Source of the DNA: Pseudomonas vancouverensis
GTDB taxonomy: Bacteria > Pseudomonadota > Gammaproteobacteria > Pseudomonadales > Pseudomonadaceae
Length of the DNA stretch: 64,000 bases
Assembly (NCBI RefSeq): GCF_004348895.1
Contig: NZ_RRZK01000020.1
Span: 62,001 to 126,000, forward strand
Direction of reading: 5' to 3'
A program made the translations under genes and the position numbers. The notes under the pieces were generated by a model. It was not told the DNA's origin. It was given only the letters and a program-made list of their open reading frames with translations, and did not search any database. Below are positions 1 through 10,327 of this stretch, one piece after another (the stretch's first letter is position 1; each line of letters opens with the position of its first letter).

Positions 1-942
1 GTTCGGCCGCTGCAGCCGGAAAGTGTCAGGGTCGTCATTGAGTTGCGGGTCGCGATTGGCCGAGGCGAGTAACACCAGGATCACATCGCCCGGCTTGAGG
101 CTTGCACCTTCGACATTGCACGGTGCATTGACGAAACGGCGGGTGTTTTGCACCGACGGATCACAACGTTGCACTTCGGCCACGAGGTCATCGACGCGGG
201 TGGTTTCGGCGCGTGCTGCCGGGTGTTGCATGAGGGCCAGCGCGCTATTGCCGATCAATCCGGCAGTGGCTTCATAGGTCTGCGAAAGCAGGCCGATCAG
301 GTTGGCAATCAGCGTCTGTTGATCGCTTGATGCAGCGGCAAAACGCTCGCAGATGCCACTGAGCAATGGACTTCGCGTAGTTTGCTCATCGAGCAGCTCA
401 ACAAAGTAACCGCCCAGCTGCTCCGCGGCTGCATGGGCCGCTGCCAGTTGCTCCGCGCTGCTGAGGGGGGACAGACAGGCGACGAAGTCTGCACTCAGTT
501 CACTGATGATGCGCCCTTGTGCCGGCGAAAACCCCAAGAGTGCCGCGACTACACCCACCGGCCCACGGAACATGGCGTTGTACAGCCCTGCAGCATCCGC
601 AGTCATCAATCGAGCACTGACCAATGCTTCGACGGCCTGCCTGTCAATCAGCTCCAGCCCCGGTGCAATCGCCGCCCGTGGGCAGCGCTGGCGTTCGCCT
701 TCGTTCATCCGCATCAACTGGGCAAACACCTGGCCTGCCATGCCGTCGGCAATGGCCTTGGGCACCGGTTCCTGCTGGGGCCTGACGTGACAGTCTGGAT
801 GGGCAAGCACGGCGGCCGCCGCCTGGGCGCTGCTGGCGACCCACAGGTTCAGGGCAGCATCAAACATCAATCCACCCGCGGCGCGCAGTTGTGCGTAATA
901 AGGATACGGATCGGCATGGGTTGCAGCGCTGATCGGGTCCAT
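1..942 (-). CDS. Cytochrome P450, C-terminus cut off by the window edge
   Basis: The frame is open for 314 codons from an ATG at 942 down to base 1, so the gene is truncated and its heme-binding Cys loop lies outside the window. The visible part carries P450 marks: the K-helix ExxR (E256-VQ-R259) followed by DPSVQNTRRFV, then the beta-strand motif ASANRDP (about 293-299) and DPDTFRLQRP. The I-helix reads QTYEATAGLIGN (221-232), so the usual (A/G)Gx(D/E)T is altered although the acidic residue and a nearby Thr remain. The N-terminus is short for a bacterial CYP. It is divergent from the ArsR-family gene, 80 bases away, which may control it. The substrate cannot be inferred. Confidence 0.85.
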   Translation of the reverse strand, partial: MDPISAATHADPYPYYAQLRAAGGLMFDAALNLWVASSAQAAAAVLAHPDCHVRPQQEPVPKAIADGMAGQVFAQLMRMNEGERQRCPRAAIAPGLELIDRQAVEALVSARLMTADAAGLYNAMFRGPVGVVAALLGFSPAQGRIISELSADFVACLSPLSSAEQLAAAHAAAEQLGGYFVELLDEQTTRSPLLSGICERFAAASSDQQTLIANLIGLLSQTYEATAGLIGNSALALMQHPAARAETTRVDDLVAEVQRCDPSVQNTRRFVNAPCNVEGASLKPGDVILVLLASANRDPQLNDDPDTFRLQRPN

Positions 943-1022
943 GGGGTTGCAGCCTTTTGTTGTGGGAAAGTGTTGCTACTATCTGCAGTCCAAGGGGGCG
1001 ATGATTCGTCCGGGAGCGAAAT

Positions 1023-1781
1023 ATGAGTGCAGAACAACACGACCTGGGCCTTTCCCGGGTGGCGGCGGCGATTGCAGAACCTGCGCGAACGAAAATGCTC
1101 TGTTCGCTGATGGATGGCCACGCCCGCACCAGCACTGAATTGGCGGCGGTGGCCGAGGTCAGCGCATCGACGGCCAGCGCCCACCTGGCCAAACTCAAGG
1201 ACCTGGCCTTGGTGCGCCTGCACGCGCAAGGTCGGCATCGCTACTACAGCCTGGCGGACAAGCAAGTGGCCCAGGCGCTGGAAGCCTTGATGGTGATTGG
1301 CCAGAACACAGCGCCGACCTTCAAGCCCAACACGCCGGATCGCCTGCAATTCGCCCGGACTTGCTACGACCACCTGGCCGGAACCCTGGCGGTGCTGCTG
1401 CACGACCGCCTGCTTGAAGCCGGCTGGCTGCAGGAAACCGACGAACGCGCCTATCGCTTGAGCGACAGCGGTACGGCAATGTTCGAGACGCTGGGCATCG
1501 AGGTGCAGGACTTGAGCGCGCAGCGTCGGCGTTTTGCCTGCCCATGCCTGGACTGGAGCATGCGCCGCCCGCATCTGGGTGGATCGTTGGGCGCGGCGTT
1601 ATTGCAAATGGCGCTCAAGCGCAAATGGCTGACCCAGGACCTGGACAGTCGGGCGCTGGCGCTGACGGCGTTAGGGCGCAAGGAAATCGGCGGACGTTTG
1701 GGGGTTGAGCTGCCCTCGGCGATTGAGGACACAGGCAGGCGATCACAGCCGAAAAGGCCATCGCTCAACGCTATTGCGTAG
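1023..1781 (+). CDS. ArsR-family winged-helix transcriptional regulator
   Basis: This 252-residue protein has an N-terminal winged helix (residues about 8-75). It includes EPARTKMLCSLMDG, a recognition helix in SASTASAHLAKLKDL, and a wing GRHRYYSLAD, which is the ArsR/HTH_20 pattern. The C-terminal half (about 80-240) is longer than in metal-sensing ArsR proteins (about 100 residues) and has a CPCLDWSMRRPH segment, so it is more likely a ligand- or redox-responsive long ArsR-type regulator than an arsenic sensor. It is divergent from the P450 gene and shares an 80-base promoter region with it, so it probably regulates that gene, itself, or both. A bidirectional terminator follows. Confidence 0.85.
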   Translation: MSAEQHDLGLSRVAAAIAEPARTKMLCSLMDGHARTSTELAAVAEVSASTASAHLAKLKDLALVRLHAQGRHRYYSLADKQVAQALEALMVIGQNTAPTFKPNTPDRLQFARTCYDHLAGTLAVLLHDRLLEAGWLQETDERAYRLSDSGTAMFETLGIEVQDLSAQRRRFACPCLDWSMRRPHLGGSLGAALLQMALKRKWLTQDLDSRALALTALGRKEIGGRLGVELPSAIEDTGRRSQPKRPSLNAIA

Positions 1782-1810
1782 GAGCTAGCTCGCTCCTGCA
1801 AAAAACCGAA

Positions 1811-1848
1811 AAAAAGCCCCCGATCGGTCACCCGAACGGGGGCTTTTG
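1811..1848. terminator. Bidirectional Rho-independent terminator
   Basis: A GC-rich stem (AAAAGCCCCCG paired with GGGGGCTTTT) has a T run on the plus strand and an A run on the other side. It sits between the convergent ArsR gene and ilvE and can end both. Just before it, around 1779-1799, GGAGCTAGCTCGCTCC is a lone REP-like hairpin. Confidence 0.85.
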
Positions 1849-1864
1849 TGCATCCGGCGTCAGG

Positions 1865-2884
1865 TCAGACCTTGACGATCCAGCCGGCTGGAGCTTCGAT
1901 GTCGCCGGTTTGCACGCCGGTCAGCTCTTTGTAGAGCTTCTGGGTGACCGGGCCGACTTCGGTTTCGCTGTGGAACACGTGCAGGTGGTCGTTGTAGCTG
2001 ATGCCACCGATCGGGGTGATCACGGCAGCGGTACCGCAGGCACCGGCTTCCTTGAAGTCCGACAGCTTGTCGATGAACACGTCGCCTTCGACCACTTCCA
2101 GACCCAGGCGGGTCTTGGCCAGCTCGATCAGCGACAGGCGGGTGATACCTGGCAGCACGGAAGGCGAGTTCGGGGTCACGAACTTGTTGTCGTGGGTGAT
2201 CCCGAAGAAGTTGGCCGAACCGACTTCCTCGATCTTCTTGTGGGTCATTGGGTCCAGGTAGATGGCGTCGGCAAAGTGCGCCTTCTTCGCCTGGGAACCC
2301 GGCATCAGGCTGGCGGCGTAGTTGCCACCGACCTTGGCCGCACCGGTACCTTGTGGCGCGGCGCGGTCGAAGCTGGAAATCTGGAAATTGTGCGGGGTCA
2401 GGCCGCCTTTGAAGTAGGCACCGACCGGGATCGCGAACACCGAGAAGATGAACTCAGGCGCAGTACGCACGCCGATGTTGTCACCCACGCCGATCACGAA
2501 CGGACGCAGGTACAGCGCACCGCCGGTGCCGTAAGGCGGGATGAAACGCTCGTTGGCGCGAACCACGTCCTTGCACGCCTCGATGAACTGCTCAGTGGAC
2601 ACATGCGGCATCAGCAGGCGTGCGCAGCTGCGCTGCATGCGTGCGGCGTTCTGGTCCGGGCGGAACAGGTTGATCGAGCCGTCCTTGCAACGATAGGCCT
2701 TCAGGCCCTCGAAGCATTGCTGGCCATAGTGAAGGGCAGTGGAACCTTCGCTGATGTGCAGCACGTTATCTTCGGTCAGGGTGCCTTTGTCCCATTCGCC
2801 ATTGCGAAAGTACGACAGATAGCGCTTGTCGGTCTTGATGTAGTCAAAACCCAGCTTGTCCCAATTGATGCTTTCGTTACCCAT
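1865..2884 (-). CDS. ilvE: Branched-chain amino acid aminotransferase
   Basis: A PLP class IV (fold IV) aminotransferase of 339 residues that interconverts Leu/Ile/Val with their 2-oxo acids using glutamate/2-oxoglutarate. The Schiff-base lysine is K184 in GAAKVGGNYAAS. LHYGQQCFEGLKAYR and VLPGITRLSLIELA are typical of the long BCAT (IlvE II) type. I chose the ATG at 2884 because AGAGGGTG lies just upstream; an in-frame ATG at 2899 would add MIEGV and has no better ribosome site. It is separated by a REP-type inverted repeat from the same-strand bkd operon, which oxidises the keto acids this enzyme makes. That is a functional link, not proof of co-transcription. Confidence 0.97.
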   Translation of the reverse strand: MGNESINWDKLGFDYIKTDKRYLSYFRNGEWDKGTLTEDNVLHISEGSTALHYGQQCFEGLKAYRCKDGSINLFRPDQNAARMQRSCARLLMPHVSTEQFIEACKDVVRANERFIPPYGTGGALYLRPFVIGVGDNIGVRTAPEFIFSVFAIPVGAYFKGGLTPHNFQISSFDRAAPQGTGAAKVGGNYAASLMPGSQAKKAHFADAIYLDPMTHKKIEEVGSANFFGITHDNKFVTPNSPSVLPGITRLSLIELAKTRLGLEVVEGDVFIDKLSDFKEAGACGTAAVITPIGGISYNDHLHVFHSETEVGPVTQKLYKELTGVQTGDIEAPAGWIVKV

Positions 2885-3048
2885 GACACCCTCTATCACT
2901 TAACAACCGCCGAAACGGTTCAAGGCTTCTGACGTTTTTTCCGGATGGGCACAACAATACTTCATTCCGGGTCCATTTCGCAGCCCGGACTATCGGATGA
3001 CGGGCATATTTCTTAGCCTGCTCATCATATAGGCCGCCGAATGAAACC

Positions 3049-3182
3049 CTGTGGCGAGGGAGCTTACTCCCGTCCCGGTGCGCAGCACCGGTAAAACCGG
3101 ACACCGCGGCGGACAGGAAGACCAGCGCTGTTCGGTTTTGGGGCTGCCTTGCAGCCCAGCGGGAGCAAGCTCCCTCGCCACA
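3049..3182. repeat. REP-type inverted repeat pair between ilvE and lpdV
   Basis: The outer arms CTGTGGCGAGGGAGCTTACTCCCG (3049 onward) and CGGGAGCAAGCTCCCTCGCCACA (ending 3182) are inverted copies. Between them are smaller dyads such as CCGGTGCGCAGCACCGG. The arms belong to the fluorescens-group GTGGCGAGGGAGCTTGCTCCC family of palindromes. It may act as a terminator or RNA stabiliser downstream of lpdV. Confidence 0.8.
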
Positions 3183-3194
3183 AAGGTCGGTGTA

Positions 3195-4577
3195 CTACAG
3201 GTGCAGGGCGTGGCCGAGAGCCCGCAACGCGGCTTCCTGCACCGCCTCACCCAAGGTCGGGTGGGCATGAATGGTGCCGCCGATGTCCTCCAGCCGCGCA
3301 CCCATTTCCAGGCTCTGGGCAAAGGCTGTCGACAACTCGGACACCCCGACACCCACCGCCTGCCAGCCGACAATCAGATGATTGTCACGACGGGCGACCA
3401 CGCGCACGAAGCCACTTTTCGACTCCAGCGTCATCGCCCGGCCGTTCGCGGCGAACGGGAAGCTCGACACGATGCAGTCCAGACCTGCCGTCTTGGCCTC
3501 GTCCGGGGTCTTGCCGACCACCACCAGCTCCGGGTCGGTGAAGCACACGGCGGCAATGGCGGCAGGGTTGAACTCGCGGGACTTGCCGCTGATCAACTCG
3601 GCGACCATCTCGCCCTGGGCCATGGCCCGGTGCGCGAGCATCGGTTCGCCGGCCACGTCGCCGATGGCATAGACGTTACGCATGCTGGTCTGGCAACGAT
3701 GGTCGATCTTGATCGACGCACCGTTCATGTCCAGGTTCAGCGCTTCGAGGTTCCAGCCCTGGGTGTTGGGCTTGCGGCCGACAGCCACCAGGACCTGATC
3801 GGTTTGAAGGTTCAGGGTGTCGCCATTCGGGTCGCTGACTTGCAAGGTATTGGCTTTTGAATCAAAGCCTTGCACGCTATGCTTCAAGTAAAGCTTTACG
3901 CCCAGCTTTTTCAGCTCGTCGTGTACCGGTTGAGTCAGTTCCGCGTCATAGGCCGGCAGGATGCGTTCCTGAGCCTCGACCACGCTGACGTCGGCACCGA
4001 GCTTGCGATAGGCAATGCCCAACTCCAGGCCGATGTAACCACCCCCGACCACGATCAGCCGCTTCGGTACCGAAGTCGGCGCCAAAGCTTCGGTGGAGGA
4101 GATGATCGGCCCGCCAATCGGTAGCATCGGCAGGTTCACGCTTTTGGAACCGGTGGCCAATACCAGGTGCTCGCACTGGATACGCGTGTCGCCGACTTCC
4201 ACTGTCTTGCCGTCGATGACCTTGGCCCAGCCAGTGACGACCTGAACCTTGTTCTTTTTCAACAGCGCCGCGACGCCAGTGGTCAGGCGATCAACGATGC
4301 CATCCTTCCACTCGACACTCTTGCCGATGTCGAGGGTCGGCGCCGAAACCGTGATGCCCAGCGCCGAGTGCTGGCTGTGGTGTCGGGTTTGCTGAAACTG
4401 CTCGGCGACGTGAATCAGTGCCTTGGACGGTATGCAACCGATGTTCAGGCAGGTGCCGCCCAGGGATTGGCCCTCGACGAGAATGGTCGCAATGCCCAAT
4501 TGTCCGGCGCGAATCGCCGTTACATAGCCGCCAGGACCGCCACCGATGATCAGCAGTGTGGTGTTCAAGGTCTGCAT
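3195..4577 (-). CDS. lpdV: Dihydrolipoyl dehydrogenase (E3) of the branched-chain oxoacid dehydrogenase
   Basis: A flavoprotein disulfide reductase of 460 residues that reoxidises the lipoyl groups of the E2 subunit with NAD+. Seen: the FAD GGGPGG loop near residue 12, the redox disulfide in [13 protein letters not shown] (about 42-52), an NAD-binding [12 protein letters not shown] (about 176), and the C-terminal [13 protein letters not shown] with the catalytic His-Glu pair. It is the last gene of the bkd operon, with its ATG 3 bases after the bkdB stop. Placement in this operon, rather than next to sucAB or aceEF, identifies it as the Lpd-Val type. No terminator precedes the REP repeat. Confidence 0.96.
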   Translation of the reverse strand: MQTLNTTLLIIGGGPGGYVTAIRAGQLGIATILVEGQSLGGTCLNIGCIPSKALIHVAEQFQQTRHHSQHSALGITVSAPTLDIGKSVEWKDGIVDRLTTGVAALLKKNKVQVVTGWAKVIDGKTVEVGDTRIQCEHLVLATGSKSVNLPMLPIGGPIISSTEALAPTSVPKRLIVVGGGYIGLELGIAYRKLGADVSVVEAQERILPAYDAELTQPVHDELKKLGVKLYLKHSVQGFDSKANTLQVSDPNGDTLNLQTDQVLVAVGRKPNTQGWNLEALNLDMNGASIKIDHRCQTSMRNVYAIGDVAGEPMLAHRAMAQGEMVAELISGKSREFNPAAIAAVCFTDPELVVVGKTPDEAKTAGLDCIVSSFPFAANGRAMTLESKSGFVRVVARRDNHLIVGWQAVGVGVSELSTAFAQSLEMGARLEDIGGTIHAHPTLGEAVQEAALRALGHALHL

Positions 4578-4580
4578 GGC

Positions 4581-5855
4581 TTACTCCACAAACAGGGTAG
4601 CGGGTTGTTCGAGCAAGCCACGGATGGCCTGGATGAAGAGCGCCGCGTCCATGCCGTCGACCACGCGGTGATCGAAGGAGCTGGAAAGGTTCATCATCTT
4701 GCGGATCACGATCTGGCCTTTGATCACCATCGGCCGTTCGACGATCTTGTTCACGCCGACAATCGCCACTTCCGGCAGGTTCAGCACCGGAGTGCTGACG
4801 ATGCCGCCCAAGGCGCCGAGGCTGGTCAGGGTGATGGTCGAGCCGGACAATTCATCGCGGCTGGCCTTGCCATTGCGTGCTGCGCTGGCCAGACGGGCGA
4901 TTTCCGCCGCGCTGTCCCACAGGCTGCGCGCTTCGGCGTGACGCACTACCGGCACCATCAAGCCGACGTCGCTCTGGGTGGCGACGCCGACATGCACGGC
5001 GCCGACGCGGGTGATCACCTGGGCTTCGTCGTCGTAGCGCGCGTTCATTTGCGGGAAGTCGCGCAGAGCGACGACCATGGCACGCACCAGGAACGGCAGC
5101 AGGGTCAGCTTGCCGCGGGTAGTACCGTGTTTTTCATTGAGGTGGGCACGCAGTTCTTCCACCGCCGTGACGTCGATTTCCTCGACATAACTGAAGTGCG
5201 CGGCGCGCTGGGTGGCGTCCTGCATGCGCTGGGCAATCTTGCGGCGCATGCCGATCACCGGGATCTGCTCTTCGTCGATGCGCTGGGCGTAAGCGCTGCT
5301 GACCGACGACGCATTGGACTGACCCTGGGCCAGATAGGCATCGAGGTCTTCGTGCAGCACCCGACCGGCCGGGCCGGTGCCGCGCACCAGGCGCAGCTGG
5401 ATGCCTAGGTCCAGTGCATGTTTGCGCACGGCCGGGGAGGCCAGCGGACGCTCATCGGCTTCGCGGGCGACCATCGGTCCCTGGCACGCCGCAGCCGGAC
5501 GCGGGGTAGGAGCAGCCGGTTTGCTTTCGATCACGGTTTCGACTTTCGGCGCCGCCACAGGCGTTTCTTTAACCGGAGCCGCTGGTGCAGCCGATTCCTT
5601 AACGTTGCCCGCACCTTCGACTTCAATGCTGATCAGCACACTGCCCACCGCCATGACTTCACCCGGCTGGCCACCCAGGGCAATGACCTTGCCGTGGACC
5701 GGCGAGGGGATATCGACCATCGCCTTGTCGGTCATCACATCGGCCAGTACCTGATCTTCGACAACCAGGTCGCCGACCTTGACGTGCCAGACCGACAGTT
5801 CAACTTCTGCAATGCCTTCACCAATGTCCGGCATTTTAATGACGTGCGTGCCCAT
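4581..5855 (-). CDS. bkdB: Lipoamide acyltransferase (E2) of the branched-chain oxoacid dehydrogenase
   Basis: The core of the complex, 424 residues: it transfers isobutyryl, isovaleryl or 2-methylbutyryl groups from E1 to CoA. One N-terminal lipoyl domain (about 1-80) carries the lipoylated lysine in VMTDKAMVDI. An Ala/Pro/Val-rich linker (about 85-135) follows, then the peripheral subunit-binding domain (about 138-175, SPAVRKHALDLGIQL). The C-terminal catalytic domain has the active-site FDHRVVDGMDAA near residue 398. Its start directly abuts the bkdA2 stop, indicating translational coupling. One lipoyl domain and the length match the known Pseudomonas BkdB layout. Confidence 0.96.
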   Translation of the reverse strand: MGTHVIKMPDIGEGIAEVELSVWHVKVGDLVVEDQVLADVMTDKAMVDIPSPVHGKVIALGGQPGEVMAVGSVLISIEVEGAGNVKESAAPAAPVKETPVAAPKVETVIESKPAAPTPRPAAACQGPMVAREADERPLASPAVRKHALDLGIQLRLVRGTGPAGRVLHEDLDAYLAQGQSNASSVSSAYAQRIDEEQIPVIGMRRKIAQRMQDATQRAAHFSYVEEIDVTAVEELRAHLNEKHGTTRGKLTLLPFLVRAMVVALRDFPQMNARYDDEAQVITRVGAVHVGVATQSDVGLMVPVVRHAEARSLWDSAAEIARLASAARNGKASRDELSGSTITLTSLGALGGIVSTPVLNLPEVAIVGVNKIVERPMVIKGQIVIRKMMNLSSSFDHRVVDGMDAALFIQAIRGLLEQPATLFVE

Positions 5856-6914
5856 TCAGACCTCCATGACCCGTTTCAAAGCCGCGCCCACTCGGGACGG
5901 ACCGGGGAAATACGCCCACTCTTGCGCGTGCGGGTAGGGGGTGTCCCAACCGGTGACGCGCTCGATCGGCGCTTCCAGGTGGTGGAAGCAGTGCTCTTGC
6001 ACCAGCGACACCAGTTCGGCGCCGAAGCCGCAGGTGCGCGTGGCTTCATGGACCACCACGCAACGCCCGGTTTTCTTCACCGACTTGACGATGGTCTCCA
6101 GGTCCAGCGGCCACAGGCTGCGCAGGTCGATGACCTCGGCGTCGATGCCGGTTTCTTCGGCGGCCACTTGTGACACGTAGACGGTGGTGCCGTAGGTCAG
6201 GATGGTCACGTCCTTGCCGGGACGGGCGATGGCGGCCACGTCCAAGGGGACGGTGTAGTAACCGTCCGGCACCTGTGCGGCCGGGTGTTTCGACCATGGG
6301 GTCACCGGGCGTTCGTGGTGACCGTCGAACGGGCCGTTGTACAGGCGCTTGGGCTCCAGAAAGATCACCGGGTCATCGTTTTCGATGGAGGCGATCAACA
6401 GGCCCTTGGCGTCGTAGGGGTTGGATGGCATCACCGTGCGCAGGCCGCAGACCTGGGTGAACAGCGCCTCGATGCTCTGGCTGTGGGTCTGGCCACCGTA
6501 GATGCCGCCGCCGCAAGGCATGCGCAAGGTCATCGGTGCGGTGAACTCGCCGGCCGAGCGATAGCGCAAGCGTGCGGCTTCGGAAATGATCTGGTCGTAG
6601 GCCGGGTACACGTAGTCGGCGAACTGGATTTCCACCACCGGACGCAGGCCATAGGCGCCCATGCCCACCGCGGTGCCGACGATGCCGCTTTCGGAGATCG
6701 GTGCGTCGAAGACCCGGGAAGTCCCGTACTTGGTCTGCAGGCCTTCGGTGCAGCGGAACACACCGCCAAAGTAACCGACGTCCTGCCCGAATACGACGAC
6801 GTTGTCGTCACGCTCAAGCATCACATCCATGGCCGAGCGCAGGGCCTGGATCATGGTCATGGTGGTCGTGGTCATGGCGGTTTCCAGCTCAATATTATTG
6901 TTGTGATCGTTCAT
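5856..6914 (-). CDS. bkdA2: 2-oxoisovalerate dehydrogenase E1 beta subunit
   Basis: The beta half of the thiamine-diphosphate E1 heterotetramer, 352 residues, which decarboxylates branched-chain 2-oxo acids together with BkdA1. Recognisable transketolase-family stretches are VVVFGQDVGYFGGVFRCTEG, RVFDAPISESGIVGTAVGMG, VEIQFADYVYPAYDQI and LRMPCGGGIYGGQTHSQS. The C-terminal transketolase domain includes DVTILTYGTTVYVSQ and LRSLWPLDLETI. The start at 6914 follows the bkdA1 stop by one base; MTTTTMTMIQALRSAM 14 residues further in is a weaker alternative. Confidence 0.96.
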   Translation of the reverse strand: MNDHNNNIELETAMTTTTMTMIQALRSAMDVMLERDDNVVVFGQDVGYFGGVFRCTEGLQTKYGTSRVFDAPISESGIVGTAVGMGAYGLRPVVEIQFADYVYPAYDQIISEAARLRYRSAGEFTAPMTLRMPCGGGIYGGQTHSQSIEALFTQVCGLRTVMPSNPYDAKGLLIASIENDDPVIFLEPKRLYNGPFDGHHERPVTPWSKHPAAQVPDGYYTVPLDVAAIARPGKDVTILTYGTTVYVSQVAAEETGIDAEVIDLRSLWPLDLETIVKSVKKTGRCVVVHEATRTCGFGAELVSLVQEHCFHHLEAPIERVTGWDTPYPHAQEWAYFPGPSRVGAALKRVMEV

Positions 6915-6915
6915 G

Positions 6916-8336
<1,421 letters not shown>

Positions 8337-8825
8337 ATGCGCAAACTGGACCGTACCGACATCGGCATTCTCAACAGCCTTCAGGAGAACGCGCGTATCA
8401 CCAACGCCGACCTTGCGCGCTCGGTGAACCTGTCGCCCACACCTTGCTTCAACCGGGTCAAGGCCATGGAAGAGCTGGGCTTGATTCGCGAGCAGGTGAC
8501 GCTGCTCGATGCCGACCTGCTGGGGCTGCATGTGAACGTGTTTATTCACGTCAGCCTGGAGAAGCAGGTGGAGGAGGCGTTGCAGCATTTCGAAGAGGCG
8601 ATTTCCGATCGCCCCGAGGTGATGGAGTGCTACCTGATGGCCGGCGACCCGGACTATCTGATCCGCGTGCTGGTGCCGACCATCCAGTCGCTGGAGCGCT
8701 TCATGATGGACTTCCTGACCAAGGTGCCGGGGGTGGCGAACATCCGTTCGAGCTTTGCGCTCAAGCAGGTGCGCTATAAGACCGCGTTGCCGTTGCCGGC
8801 CAATGGTTTGACCCTGGGTAGCTGA
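8337..8825 (+). CDS. bkdR: Lrp/AsnC-family activator of the bkd operon
   Basis: This 162-residue protein has the two-part Lrp architecture. The N-terminal helix-turn-helix (about 5-55) contains [24 protein letters not shown] and [16 protein letters not shown]. The ligand-binding RAM domain (about 68-145) contains [19 protein letters not shown]. The divergent position next to bkdA1 and the sequence type match the positive regulator BkdR, which responds to branched-chain amino acids. GGTGG lies 8 bases before the ATG. A REPIN follows immediately downstream. Confidence 0.95.
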   Translation: MRKLDRTDIGILNSLQENARITNADLARSVNLSPTPCFNRVKAMEELGLIREQVTLLDADLLGLHVNVFIHVSLEKQVEEALQHFEEAISDRPEVMECYLMAGDPDYLIRVLVPTIQSLERFMMDFLTKVPGVANIRSSFALKQVRYKTALPLPANGLTLGS

Positions 8826-8840
8826 ATGACCTGGCAAACC

Positions 8841-8953
8841 GTGGGAGCGAGCTTGCTCGCGATGGACTCCCAGGCAACGCGTTCAACCTGAGAGCACGCG
8901 TTATCGTTAACGACCATCGTCGGAACGCCGCCCGGAGCATGCTCGCTCCTACC
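8841..8953. repeat. REPIN (paired REP elements)
   Basis: A left REP, GTGGGAGCGAGCTTGCTCGC, is paired with an inverted partner CGGAGCATGCTCGCTCCTAC about 85 bases on. The inner part (CGTTATCGTTAACGACCATCGTCGGAACGCCGCCC) is nearly identical to the element at 29158-29272, so the two are copies of one mobile REPIN. It lies between the convergent bkdR and MBL-hydrolase genes. Confidence 0.85.
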
Positions 8954-8956
8954 GGT

Positions 8957-9820
8957 TTAGAGTTTGTTCACGGGAATTTTCAGGTACGTCACGCCGTTAT
9001 CTTCAGCCGGCGGCAAATTCCCCGCACGCACATTCACCTGGATCGCCGGCAGCAGCAAGGTCGGCATCCCCAAGCCGGCATCGCGCCGCGTGCGCATTTC
9101 GACGAATGCCGCTTCATCGATTCCGTCATGCACATGAATGTTGTGCTGGCGTTGCTCACCCACCGTGCTCTGACACTGCGACTGGCGCCCGGCGGGCGGG
9201 TAGTCGTGGCACACGTAGAGTTTCACGCTGGCAGGGAAGGCCAGCAGTTTATGGATCGAGGCGTACAGCTGGTTGGCGTTGCCGCCGGGGAAGTCGCAGC
9301 GGGCGGTGCCGACGTCGGGCATGAACAGGGTGTCGCCGACCAGAATCTGCTCGCCATCGATCAGGTAGGCCATGTCCGCCGGAGTGTGGCCCGGCACGTG
9401 CAGGGCAGTGGCCTTGAGGTTGCCGATCATGAACGATTCGTTGGCGGCGAACAGCTGGTCGAACTGCGAGCCGTCAACGCGAAACCCGGGCTCCAGGTTG
9501 AACAACGTCTTGAACACGTCCTGAACCTTGCTGATCGATTCGCCGATGGCGATCTTGCCACCCAGTTCCCGGCGCAGGTAAGGCGCGGCGGACAGGTGAT
9601 CGGCATGGGCGTGGGTCTCCAGCAGCCATTGCACCTGCAGGCGATGGGCGCGGACGAAGGCGATGATCTTGTCCGCCTGGGTGGTCGCCGTGCGCCCGGC
9701 GGCGCCGTCGTAGTCGAGCACCGGGTCGACAATCGCACACTGGCCACCGTCAGCCTCGTAGACCACGTAGCTGTAGGTTGAGGACGCGGGGTCAAGGAAG
9801 GCTTCAATCAGCGCGGGCAT
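8957..9820 (-). CDS. MBL-fold hydrolase, probable persulfide dioxygenase (Blh/ETHE1-like)
   Basis: A metallo-beta-lactamase-fold protein of 287 residues. The metal motif is THAHADHLS (H70, H72, D74, H75), with later ligands in HVPGHTPADMAYLI and GDTLFMPDVGTARCDFPGG. The latter, with LYASIHKLLAFP and LYVCHDYPP, is characteristic of the ETHE1/Blh branch, which oxidises glutathione persulfide to sulfite with O2. It is divergent from the BigR-like repressor and the sulfide:quinone oxidoreductase, which produces persulfide; this context makes hydroxyacylglutathione hydrolase activity less likely. I use the ATG at 9820; the open frame extends upstream, but that part overlaps the divergent gene and is not protein-like. 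Confidence 0.88.
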   Translation of the reverse strand: MPALIEAFLDPASSTYSYVVYEADGGQCAIVDPVLDYDGAAGRTATTQADKIIAFVRAHRLQVQWLLETHAHADHLSAAPYLRRELGGKIAIGESISKVQDVFKTLFNLEPGFRVDGSQFDQLFAANESFMIGNLKATALHVPGHTPADMAYLIDGEQILVGDTLFMPDVGTARCDFPGGNANQLYASIHKLLAFPASVKLYVCHDYPPAGRQSQCQSTVGEQRQHNIHVHDGIDEAAFVEMRTRRDAGLGMPTLLLPAIQVNVRAGNLPPAEDNGVTYLKIPVNKL

Positions 9821-9864
9821 GGACACGGACCTGTGCAGGGGAGGAAATGTCAGTCTTGGCTTGC

Positions 9865-9890
9865 AACACTTTATATAAAAACATAATGTT
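9865..9890. promoter_or_regulatory. Candidate operator/promoter dyad for the BigR-like repressor
   Basis: An AT-rich imperfect dyad (AACACTTTAT, 6 bases, ACATAATGTT; 7 of 10 positions pair) lies in the 103-base gap between the divergent MBL and ArsR-type genes. BigR/SqrR-type repressors are known to bind AT-rich dyads at such positions. The site itself is an inference. Confidence 0.4.
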
Positions 9891-9923
9891 AACAGCTTAA
9901 GTGACGTTGAAGGCATCCTGCAA

Positions 9924-10277
9924 ATGCAATCCAGTCTGACCGAATGTGAAGTCGCCCAACTGCGCGCCTCGGCCTCCAAGGCCTGTGCGTTGCTCAAGGC
10001 CTTGGCCAATGAGGACCGTTTGCTGATCCTGTGCCAATTGACCCAGGGCGAGCGCAACGTCGGCGAGCTGGAAAAAATGACCGGCGTGCGCCAGCCGACG
10101 TTGTCCCAGCAATTGGGCATCCTGCGCGACGAGGGGCTCGTTGCGACCCGTCGTGAAGGCAAGTACATATTTTACGGTTTGGCCAGTCACGAAGTGATCC
10201 AGGTGATGAAAACCCTGTCCGGGCTGTATTGCGGGGCCGTGCTCAAGAGCTGGGAACAACAGCCTTCCGAACACTGA
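9924..10277 (+). CDS. bigR: ArsR-family persulfide-responsive repressor (BigR/SqrR-like)
   Basis: A winged-helix repressor of 117 residues: ALANEDRLLILCQLTQGERNVGELE, then recognition helix RQPTLSQQLGILRDEGLV and wing TRREGKYIFYGLA. It lacks ArsR metal-thiolate motifs. It does have cysteines at 37 (LILCQL) and 103 (LYCGAV), 66 residues apart, the same spacing as the dithiol pair of BigR (C42/C108) and SqrR (C41/C107), which form a disulfide or tetrasulfide with sulfide. Further cysteines are at 8 and 21. It is followed 50 bases on by a sulfide:quinone oxidoreductase and is divergent from a persulfide dioxygenase. A role as sulfide-sensing repressor of both is inferred. Confidence 0.85.
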   Translation: MQSSLTECEVAQLRASASKACALLKALANEDRLLILCQLTQGERNVGELEKMTGVRQPTLSQQLGILRDEGLVATRREGKYIFYGLASHEVIQVMKTLSGLYCGAVLKSWEQQPSEH

Positions 10278-10327
10278 TATCCGTGGTGACTGAAAACACT
10301 CTTTGCGTGCAGCAAAAGGAACAAGCA

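Noticed and set aside
9821..10168. N-terminal extension of the MBL-fold hydrolase
   Set aside because: It overlaps the divergent BigR-like gene and has no ribosome site or plausible protein features; the ATG at 9820 gives the family-typical start.
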